This document shows positions 57,878 to 64,000 of a stretch of 64,000 bases of DNA, piece by piece. Position 1 is the first letter of the stretch, and each line of letters opens with the position of its first letter. Source of the DNA: Phenylobacterium sp. CCH9-H3 (GTDB taxonomy: Bacteria; Pseudomonadota; Alphaproteobacteria; Caulobacterales; Caulobacteraceae); contig NZ_LSJI01000011.1 of assembly GCF_001557235.1 (NCBI RefSeq), forward strand, positions 10,638 to 74,637, given 5' to 3'. Both the position numbers and the translations under genes were made by a program. The notes beneath the pieces were generated by a model. The model was not told the DNA's origin. It ran no database searches and saw only the letters and a list, made by a program, of their open reading frames with translations.

Positions 57878-59056
57878 ATGGGTATAGGCGAACGTGCGCG
57901 CCGCTTCGGGGCGCGGGTCCTGACGGCCGGGATGTTCGCGTTGGCGGGCGCCGGCGCGGGGCGGGCTTCGGACCACCTGGACAGCGCCGCCGTGGTGGCT
58001 GATCCGGCGGCCGATATCGGGGATGTCTATGCCTGGATGTCGCCGGATGCGAAGCGGCTGAACCTGGCGATGACCATCGTGGGCAAGGCGTTTTCCGACC
58101 GGCACGCCTATGTTTTCCACGTGGACAGCGGGCCGCGGTTCGGGGCGACGCAGACGAAGGTCGACATCACCTGCAGGTTCGATGGCGCGACGGCCGACTG
58201 CCGGGTCGGCGGCCCGAAGGGCCTGGCCGGCGCCGAGGGGCGGATGCGGGTGTTCGCCGGTCCGCGGGACGATCCGTTCTTCAACAACGTGCTGGGCACG
58301 CGGGACGCTTACGACGCCGCGGGCGCGGCGCTGAGGGCCGGGGCGGCGATGGATCGGGCCGGGTGTCCGGCGTTCGATGCGGACGTCTCGCGGGACATCC
58401 TGCGCCGCTGGGGCCGCACCGAAGGCGGGCCGGCGAAGAACCTGCTGGCGGGCTGGACCCCGGCCGCGCTGGTGGTGTCGGTGGACGTGGAGACCGTGGC
58501 TCCCGGCGGCCGGATGCTGGCGGTATGGGCCGAGACGGCGACCGCGGAGGGCCGGATCGACCGGATGGGCCGGCCGCTGACCGGCAACGCACTGCTGGGC
58601 ACGCTGGGCCCCCCTGAAGCCGCCGAGGCGCTGAAGACGCAGTACAACCGCGCCACGCCGGCCGACTCGGACGTCTTCGTGGGCGAGATCGAAAAGAGCC
58701 TCGGGCTGTACGACGGCTTCGACGGCGAGTGCGGGAACGCCTGGCTCGCCGACGCCGAAGGCGGACCGTCGCGCTACCTGCCTCTGGCGACGCTGCTGGC
58801 CGACGACCGCCTGTGGGTGAATGGCGCGTCGGGAACCTGTACGGAGCTGTTCGCGGTGGAGCGGTCGGCGCTGTCGGGGCGCCGGGACATGGCGGGCGAC
58901 TGTGGGGGGCGGACGCCGAACCTCGACGCGATGGACGCCTACCGCGCGCTGCTGGTGAACGGGACGACGTCGGGCGTGAGCGACGGCGTGGATCGGGACG
59001 AGATCGGGGCCGGGGCGACGTTCCCGTTCCTGGCGGCCCCGGGGGCGAACCGATGA
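57878..59056 (+). CDS. Exported DUF4331-domain protein
   Basis: A 392-residue protein with a signal peptide (VLTAGMFALAGAGAGRASDH). After cleavage the family opening DHLDSAAVVADPAADIGDVY is exact for DUF4331, and the closing region holds DRDEIGAGATFPFLAAP. Several conserved Asp/Gly turns suggest calcium or another metal. Function unproven. It is coupled to the DUF4198 gene by ATGA overlap. The start ATG 57878 has no strong ribosome site; an ATG/GTG further in would remove the signal. Confidence 0.83.
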   Translation: MGIGERARRFGARVLTAGMFALAGAGAGRASDHLDSAAVVADPAADIGDVYAWMSPDAKRLNLAMTIVGKAFSDRHAYVFHVDSGPRFGATQTKVDITCRFDGATADCRVGGPKGLAGAEGRMRVFAGPRDDPFFNNVLGTRDAYDAAGAALRAGAAMDRAGCPAFDADVSRDILRRWGRTEGGPAKNLLAGWTPAALVVSVDVETVAPGGRMLAVWAETATAEGRIDRMGRPLTGNALLGTLGPPEAAEALKTQYNRATPADSDVFVGEIEKSLGLYDGFDGECGNAWLADAEGGPSRYLPLATLLADDRLWVNGASGTCTELFAVERSALSGRRDMAGDCGGRTPNLDAMDAYRALLVNGTTSGVSDGVDRDEIGAGATFPFLAAPGANR

Positions 59057-59853
59057 GGGCCTGGCTGGCGGCGGGCTTCGCCCTGGTCGCAGGCGGCGCC
59101 CAGGCGCACGACTTCTGGATCCAGCCGCAGAGCTTCGCTGTCGAGCCCGGCGGCGCCGCGGCGATCACCCTTCAAGTCGGGGACGGGGCCGAGCGGCGAC
59201 GCTCGTCAATCCCACGGCGTCGGATCGTGCGGTTCGAGGCGGTGGGACCGGACGGGACCGTGCGGGACATGGCCGGATCCCTGACGCTCGGGGCGAACGG
59301 CGGCGATGCGGCGGTGCGCTTCGACGCTGCCGGCGCGCACCTGCTGGTGCTGATGACCGACGCGGGGGGCCGCAGCCGGCTGCCGGCTGGGCGGTTCAAC
59401 GCCTACCTTGTCGAGGAGGGCCTCACCCCGGCCCTGGAAGCGCGGACCGGGGCAGGGCGGAACGAACGCGACGGCGCCGAACGCTATCGGCGCGCGGCGA
59501 AGGCGATCGTCCAGGCGGGCGGCGGCGAGGGCGCCGCGACGCGACCGGCGGGCCTTCCGCTCGAGATCGTGCCCCTCGCTTGGCCAAGGACCGGAGCCGG
59601 CCGGCTGCCGGTGCGGGTGCTGTTCGAGGGAAGGGCGCTGGCGGGCGCCTTGGTGAAGTTGACCGACCTGGCCGGCGCGGCCGGGCCGCAGGCGACGATG
59701 CGGACGGATGCGGCGGGGGAGGCGGTCTTCGCCGCGCCGCCGGCGGGCGCCTGGCGGCTGAGCGTGGTGTGGACCAAGCCGCTGGGGCCCGAGGCGGACG
59801 CCGACTTCGAGACGACTTTCGCGACCCTGACGTTCGGAACTAGCGCGCCTTGA
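59053..59853 (+). CDS. Exported DUF4198 (NikM-like beta-sandwich) protein
   Basis: A 266-residue protein. The start ATG overlaps the previous stop (ATGA). MRAWLAAGFALVAGGAQAHD is a signal peptide that leaves the family N-terminus HDFWIQPQSFAVEPG, whose His-Asp pair binds metal in related NikM-like domains. The C-terminal domain (about 180-265) is an Ig-like beta-sandwich (FEGRALAGALVKLTDLAG). It may take part in metal or hydrogen-linked envelope chemistry; function is not known. Its last 14 bases overlap the convergent AraC gene. Confidence 0.83.
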   Translation: MRAWLAAGFALVAGGAQAHDFWIQPQSFAVEPGGAAAITLQVGDGAERRRSSIPRRRIVRFEAVGPDGTVRDMAGSLTLGANGGDAAVRFDAAGAHLLVLMTDAGGRSRLPAGRFNAYLVEEGLTPALEARTGAGRNERDGAERYRRAAKAIVQAGGGEGAATRPAGLPLEIVPLAWPRTGAGRLPVRVLFEGRALAGALVKLTDLAGAAGPQATMRTDAAGEAVFAAPPAGAWRLSVVWTKPLGPEADADFETTFATLTFGTSAP

Positions 59854-60676
59854 CCGGGCGTCGACGGCGGAGGGCGGACGGCGGGCGCCCGTAGGCCCGG
59901 CGGAAGGCGGCGGTGAAATGGCTGTGGCTGGAGAATCCGAGGTCGAGGCCCAGCGCGGTGAGGTCGTCGGCCTCGGGCAACAGGTCCAGGGCCCGCGCCA
60001 GGCGCAGGTGCAACTGATGGCGGTAGAGCGGCACGCCTTCCACGGCCTGGAAGACCTGGGTGAGGTAGACCGGCGAGCCCCCCACCTCGGCGGCGATCTC
60101 CGCCAAGGTCCAGCGGCGGGCGGGATCGGCGCTGAGCACAAGCTTGGCCCGGTCGGCGAGCCGGCGGCGGCCGGCGGTCCCGCCGACGGCGCGGCTGGTG
60201 CGCGGCCCGAGGGCGCGACGCGCCAGGGAGAGGGCGAGGCTCTCGGCCTGCAGCGGCTCGAGGTCGCCGGCGGCGAGGCCGTGGCGGAGTTGGGCGGCCA
60301 GCGCCTGGGCCTGCGGGTCGATGCGGCGGCGCTGGTCGTGGAAGGCCAGCGTCGGGGCGCGGCGGAGCAGGGGCTGGGGCGCCAGTTCGCTGAGCACGCC
60401 CGCGTCGAGCGCGAAGGAAAGGCAGGCGTCGCCGCCGGCCACCGGGTGGGCGATGCGGTAGCCCTCGCCGGCGTTGAAGAACAGGACCTGGTTGGCCTCG
60501 GCCACCGCGAGGTCCCGGCCGACCTGCCGGGTGTAGACGCCCCGATAAGGGAAGACGAGTTCGGTCGCCGTGGCGCATTCCTCGGCGCTGGCGTGCCGGC
60601 AGGTCCCGCGGCAGCGGATGTCCCGGACGACGAGCGTCCGGGTCCACAGCAGGGTCTGGACGGCGACTTCGGTCAT
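59840..60676 (-). CDS. AraC-family transcriptional regulator
   Basis: A 278-residue regulator. The N-terminal region is a cupin-type sensor with CRHASAEECATATELVFPYR (several cysteines, possibly metal or redox sensing). The C-terminal helix-turn-helix pair (about 185-270) has WTLAEIAAEVGGSPVYLTQV and LGLDLGFSSHSHFTAAFRRA. ATG 60676 is preferred over the upstream TTG. It starts 42 bases after the transporter stop on the same strand and is convergent with the DUF4198 gene. It could govern the transporter or the DUF4331-DUF4198 pair. Confidence 0.88.
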   Translation of the reverse strand: MTEVAVQTLLWTRTLVVRDIRCRGTCRHASAEECATATELVFPYRGVYTRQVGRDLAVAEANQVLFFNAGEGYRIAHPVAGGDACLSFALDAGVLSELAPQPLLRRAPTLAFHDQRRRIDPQAQALAAQLRHGLAAGDLEPLQAESLALSLARRALGPRTSRAVGGTAGRRRLADRAKLVLSADPARRWTLAEIAAEVGGSPVYLTQVFQAVEGVPLYRHQLHLRLARALDLLPEADDLTALGLDLGFSSHSHFTAAFRRAYGRPPSALRRRRPVKAR

Positions 60677-60718
60677 CGCCGCCTGGTTACGCGCGCCGAC
60701 GGCGCAGCTCAAGCCGCT

Positions 60719-62170
60719 CTAGCTGACCGTGTCCTCGCGGATGGTGCGGCGCGCCAGCCAGAAGCAGGCGAAGGCGATCAGGCCGAACATCGTCGAGGCG
60801 ATCAGGGCCCAGCGCACGCCCTCGCCGACGGCGCTGGCGCACGTGGCCTTGGCGGCGCCGACGGCGGCCTTGCACGCCCCGACCGAAAGTCCTGCGTCGG
60901 CGAGCATCATGTTGGCCGAGAAGTCGGACACCGCGCCCACGGCCACGGGGCCGAGGCCGAGGCCGATCAGGTTGATGATGAACAGCAGGATCGCGGCGGC
61001 GGTGGCGCGCATGTGCGGCGGCACGACCGACTGGCCGGTGCCGTAGACGGGGCCGTACCAGAGGGTGGCCAGGAAGGCGTTGACCGCCAGCAGGCAGAAG
61101 GCGAGCGTCGCCGAGCCCACGGTGACGGCGGCGATATAGACGGGAATGGTGACCAGGCTGGCGACGGCCGGGGTGATCATGTAGGCGCGCAGATCGTTCT
61201 TGCCGAACTTGTCGGCGATCATCCCGCCGACCAGGGCGCCGATGGTTCCCGCCGTACCGCTCATGATGCCGAGCGCCAGGCCGACGAAGCCGCGGGACTG
61301 CAGGTCGAAGCCGAAGATGTCGCCGAAGAGCGTCGCAAGGCGCGACACCTCCTCGGCGTGGTTGCGGAAGAAGAACGAGGCCGTGAACGGCGCGTGGCCG
61401 TAGCCGATGAAGGCCTTGACGGCCGCGGCGAGGGCGATGAACCAGAAGGTCCGCTTGGTGGCCAGGTAGCGCATGGTTTCGCCAAAGGTGGCGCTGGCCG
61501 CCTTCACCTGGGCCGCATGGCGCGCGAGCCGGGCGCGAGGCTCCTTGAGGGTGAAAAAGGCGAGGGCCGCGAAGACCAGGCCCGGGACGCCGGCCACCAG
61601 GAACGCGGCGCGCCACCCATACGCATCGGCGACCAACCCGCCCATGATCAGGCCCACCAGAGTGCCGATGGGCGTGCCCATCGAGTAGAACGCCAAGGCC
61701 GAGGCGCGCTTTTCCTTGGGAACGTAGTCGACGATGAGCGAGTGGGCGGGCGGCGTGCAGCCAGCTTCGCCCACGCCGACGCCGACCCGGTACAGGAGGA
61801 GCTGCCAGAAATTCCCGGCGGTGGCGCAGAGCGCCGTGAAGCCGCTCCAGACGGCGACGGACGAGCCGATGATCACCGCCCGGTTCTTGCGCTCGGCCAG
61901 CCGGGCGATCGGAATGCCCAGGACGGTGTAGAAGATCGCGAACGCGAGCCCGCCCAGAAGACCCATCTGGGTGTCGGTGAGGTGCAGCTCGAGCTTGATG
62001 TCCTCGATCAGGATGTTGAGCACCTGACGGTCGAGGAAGTTGATGATGTAGATGCCGAGCAGCAGCCACATGACGTAACGCGTGTAGCCGACCGAGAATG
62101 GCGTGGCGGAGTCGTCCGGAAGCGCCGGCTTCGCTGCAGGTGTGGCGTCGGGCGACACGGCTTCAGTCAT
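60719..62170 (-). CDS. Spinster-type MFS transporter (2)
   Basis: A 483-residue transporter with twelve predicted helices. The start YTRYVMWLLLGIYIINFLDR, IPIARLAERKNRAVIIGSSV and GVGVGEAGCTPPAHSLIVDY match the same family signatures as the protein at 56131. ATG 62170 follows AGGAA. Small solutes, lipids or aromatic acids are possible. It is divergent from the GST gene and upstream of the AraC gene on its own strand. Confidence 0.92.
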   Translation of the reverse strand: MTEAVSPDATPAAKPALPDDSATPFSVGYTRYVMWLLLGIYIINFLDRQVLNILIEDIKLELHLTDTQMGLLGGLAFAIFYTVLGIPIARLAERKNRAVIIGSSVAVWSGFTALCATAGNFWQLLLYRVGVGVGEAGCTPPAHSLIVDYVPKEKRASALAFYSMGTPIGTLVGLIMGGLVADAYGWRAAFLVAGVPGLVFAALAFFTLKEPRARLARHAAQVKAASATFGETMRYLATKRTFWFIALAAAVKAFIGYGHAPFTASFFFRNHAEEVSRLATLFGDIFGFDLQSRGFVGLALGIMSGTAGTIGALVGGMIADKFGKNDLRAYMITPAVASLVTIPVYIAAVTVGSATLAFCLLAVNAFLATLWYGPVYGTGQSVVPPHMRATAAAILLFIINLIGLGLGPVAVGAVSDFSANMMLADAGLSVGACKAAVGAAKATCASAVGEGVRWALIASTMFGLIAFACFWLARRTIREDTVS

Positions 62171-62279
62171 GGGGGACGCGTTCCTCTGGTTTTCTTTGTG
62201 CTTGGCCCGAACTAGATGGCGCCCTGCGGCCGGCCGCAACGATTCAAGTGTTTCAAAACAGCAGTATGGAGCGAGCGCG

Positions 62280-62900
62280 ATGGAGCTGGTGATCGGAACC
62301 AAGCGGTGGTCGACATGGTCGTTGCGACCCTGGCTTGCGCTGAAGCGCTCTGGGCTGGCTTTCACCGAAACCCTGGTGGAGCTTCGCCAGGAGAACAACG
62401 CGAGCGAGGCGCAGATCCGGGTGCATTCGCCCTCGGGCCTGGTGCCCGTGCTGAAGGACGGTGGGCTGACGATCTGGGACAGCCTGGCGATCTGTGAATA
62501 TGTGGCGGAGAAGGCGCCGGGCCTGTGGCCGGCCGACCCGGTGGCGCGGGCCCTGGCGCGCGCGGCGACGGCCGAGATGCACTCCGGGTTCGCCTCGCTG
62601 CGCGGCGAGTGCCCCATGGCGCTGGAGGCCGAGCCCAGGCCCACCGAGCTGTCGCCGGCCACGCAGAAGGACATCCGCCGGATCGTCACGGTCTGGAGCG
62701 AGCTGCTGGGCCGGTTCGGCGGGCCGTTCCTGGCCGGCGAATGGTCGATCGCCGACGCGTTCTACACCCCGGTGGCGACCCGGTTCCGGACCTATGGGGT
62801 GAAGCTGTCCGACTATGGCGACACGGGCGCGGCGGGCGAATACTGCCAGCGCCTGCTGGAGACGCCGGAGTTCCTGGAATGGGAGGCGGCCTCGAAGTGA
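62280..62900 (+). CDS. Glutathione S-transferase family protein
   Basis: A 206-residue GST. The thioredoxin-like domain begins MELVIGTKRWSTWSLRPWLA with the zeta/omega-like Ser region near residue 12-15; SGLVPVLKDGGLTIWDSLAI includes the cis-Pro and the Glu/Asp-Ser glutathione-contact motif. The helical domain has FLAGEWSIADAFYTPVATRF. The substrate is unknown. Its stop overlaps the GTG start of the DUF1697 gene. Confidence 0.92.
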   Translation: MELVIGTKRWSTWSLRPWLALKRSGLAFTETLVELRQENNASEAQIRVHSPSGLVPVLKDGGLTIWDSLAICEYVAEKAPGLWPADPVARALARAATAEMHSGFASLRGECPMALEAEPRPTELSPATQKDIRRIVTVWSELLGRFGGPFLAGEWSIADAFYTPVATRFRTYGVKLSDYGDTGAAGEYCQRLLETPEFLEWEAASK

Positions 62901-63430
62901 GGCGCCTGGCCGGGCTCCTCCGCGCGGTGAACGTCGGTGGGCGCAAGCTGCTGATGGCCGACCTGAAGCGGATCGCGGCGGAGGCGGGGTTCGACAGCCC
63001 CGCCACCCTGCTGGCCAGCGGCAACCTGCTGTTCGGCTCGCGCCTGGCGCCGGCGCAGGCCGAGGCGGCGCTGGAGGCGGGGATCGCCAAGGACCAGGGA
63101 CTGGCGACGGACGTCATGGTCCGCGACCACGCCCAGCTGCAGGCCGTCATCGCGGCCAATCCCTTTCCGCGACAGGCGAAGGACGAGCCCAACCGGCTGA
63201 TGGTCATGTTCCTGACCGGGACGCCGCAGGCCGGGCTCGAGGCGCTGGAAAGCGCCTGCGTCGCCGGGGAACAGGTGCGCGCCGGGCCCGGCTGCCTCTA
63301 CATCTGGTTTCCGGGCGGGGCGGGCACATCGAAGCTGTCGAACGCCCTGATCGAGCGCCGCCTGAAGGTGCGCGGCACGATGCGCAACTGGAACACTGTG
63401 GGCAAGCTGGAAGCCCTCTTGGCCGGCTAG
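62897..63430 (+). CDS. DUF1697 protein
   Basis: A 177-residue protein starting at GTG that overlaps the GST stop. The N-terminus RRLAGLLRAVNVGGRKLLMA and the motif ATLLASGNLLFGSRL are characteristic of DUF1697; KVRGTMRNWNTVGKLEALL closes it. Function unknown. It is convergent with the last gene of the window, the two stop codons sharing bases at 63427-63430. Confidence 0.9.
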   Translation: MRRLAGLLRAVNVGGRKLLMADLKRIAAEAGFDSPATLLASGNLLFGSRLAPAQAEAALEAGIAKDQGLATDVMVRDHAQLQAVIAANPFPRQAKDEPNRLMVMFLTGTPQAGLEALESACVAGEQVRAGPGCLYIWFPGGAGTSKLSNALIERRLKVRGTMRNWNTVGKLEALLAG

Positions 63431-63999
63431 CCGCCGCGGCTGCGGGCGAAGAGCAGGTCGGACCAGCGCCAGTCGCCGGCGCCCACCACCACCCGGGGCG
63501 AGGCCGGACCATCGTCCAGCGAGACCACGATGAGGCCGCGCACCCGCTGCTGGCGGCAGGCTTCCGGCGCGAAGGCGACCTCCCACATGATGGCCTCGCG
63601 GACCGAGGCGAGGCCTTTGCCCTCCTGGCCCGGATGGGTGACCCAGTCGCCGTTCCAGACGCGGATCGCGCGGCCCTGATGCGCCTGCGCCATCGCGGCC
63701 TGGACGCGGCGGTCCTTGCGCAGCTTGGCCTGCAGCCAGGCGACCATGTCGCAGCGCCCGCCGCCGCCGCCCGCGCCGACGCCGGAACCGGCCTTGGCGG
63801 CAGAGGCGAGCTCGGCGTCGCTCACCTCGGCCGCCAGGTCCGTGACCGGGCCGGAGTCGGCCTCGATAGGCGCCACGTCGGGCGGGGGCGCGCGCACCGG
63901 TCGCGAGACCGTGCGCCGGGGCGGCGTCGGTTTGGGCTTGGGCTCGACCTTGGGCGGCGGCGGCGGGCGCTGCGACATGGTCGCCTGGCTGCAGGCCAA
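63427..63999 (-). CDS. Proline/glycine-rich protein of unknown function, N-terminus uncertain
   Basis: The frame runs to the window edge. A proline-rich stretch (RPPPPPKVEPKPKPTPP near the left of the protein) and a five-glycine linker precede a C-terminal domain (DMVAWLQAKLRKDRRVQAAM, AIRVWNGDWVTHPGQEGKG, VRGLIVVSLDDGPASPRVVV) that I cannot assign. The proline linker is like that of TonB-type energy transducers, which would need an N-terminal membrane helix. The predicted start (ATG 63978 or the TTG at 63999) lies inside an inverted repeat, so the true N-terminus may be missing or rearranged. Confidence 0.55.
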   Translation of the reverse strand: MACSQATMSQRPPPPPKVEPKPKPTPPRRTVSRPVRAPPPDVAPIEADSGPVTDLAAEVSDAELASAAKAGSGVGAGGGGGRCDMVAWLQAKLRKDRRVQAAMAQAHQGRAIRVWNGDWVTHPGQEGKGLASVREAIMWEVAFAPEACRQQRVRGLIVVSLDDGPASPRVVVGAGDWRWSDLLFARSRGG

Positions 64000-64000
64000 G
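63724..64000. repeat. 49-bp exact inverted repeat reaching the window edge
   Basis: Positions 63724-63772 and 63952-64000 are exact reverse complements over 49 bases, separated by 179 bases. The inner arm is coding (GGGRCDMVAWLQAK on the minus strand); the outer arm is its mirror and supplies the apparent start of the same gene. The match stops at a CCG/GCC-rich tract. The right end is cut by the window, so the full length is unknown. Real inverted duplication and assembly fold-back are both possible. Confidence 0.85.

Overview
The window reads as chromosomal DNA of a high-GC alphaproteobacterium of the Caulobacterales, most likely Phenylobacterium or a close relative. Reasons: RecA, AlaS, IDH and S4 of alphaproteobacterial type; a GAAC-N7-GAAC LexA box before recA; a DUF1476 ATPase inhibitor (zeta) beside purC; HAE1/NodT-type RND efflux; several TonB receptors; PEPxxWA sorting signals; a short Caulobacter-sized flagellin. 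This is inference from gene content; the genus is not proven. I see no rRNA, tRNA, CRISPR array, prophage or insertion sequence.

Layout. 0-7.7 kb: a GFA-family gene (cut by the left edge) divergent from a TetR regulator across a perfect 14-bp inverted repeat, then a second TetR gene divergent from a complete adaptor/RND pump/outer-membrane channel operon. 7.7-14.7 kb: recA (SOS box, terminator), alaS, a PEPxxWA-sorted exported protein, a VOC protein, a small membrane protein resembling cytochrome oxidase subunit IV, and icd. 14.8-20.3 kb: a class A beta-lactamase-like lipoprotein whose start codon overlaps that of a divergent SpoU methyltransferase; the latter heads an overlapping run through a nitronate monooxygenase-like flavoprotein into two tandem DUF1254 proteins. 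20.3-24.5 kb: rpsD, a small lipoprotein, an MscS channel and an exported HExxH protein. 24.5-28 kb: a minus-strand run of serine hydrolase, unknown, LysE exporter, BolA, monothiol glutaredoxin and thioesterase.

28-44.4 kb: CinA, AraC, a second PEPxxWA protein, a large TonB receptor, the purL operon (purL, D-threonine aldolase-like, oxidoreductase, DUF1905), a siderophore-type TonB receptor with a PepSY membrane partner, an SDR plus phosphotransferase pair and an isolated flagellin. 44.5-53.1 kb: an exported CocE hydrolase, a composite palindromic repeat, the chain purC-purS-lipoprotein-DUF3291-purQ, the zeta subunit, a second large inverted repeat, coniferyl aldehyde dehydrogenase, an MmcQ/YjbR protein and purB. 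With purL, purC, purS, purQ and purB, much of de novo purine synthesis lies within 17 kb.

53.1-64 kb is more accessory: a third PEPxxWA protein; a visibly lower-GC pair encoding an exported di-haem peroxidase-like protein and an exported YVTN beta-propeller; two spinster-type MFS transporters flanking an exported DUF4331-DUF4198 pair and an AraC regulator; GST-DUF1697; and at the right edge a proline/glycine-rich protein whose 5' end lies in a 49-bp exact inverted repeat, which may be real or a fold-back assembly artefact.

The most interesting items are the beta-propeller/di-haem pair, the two genes inserted between purS and purQ, the composite palindromes at 46.5 and 49.8 kb, the DUF4331-DUF4198 block, and the right-edge inverted repeat.
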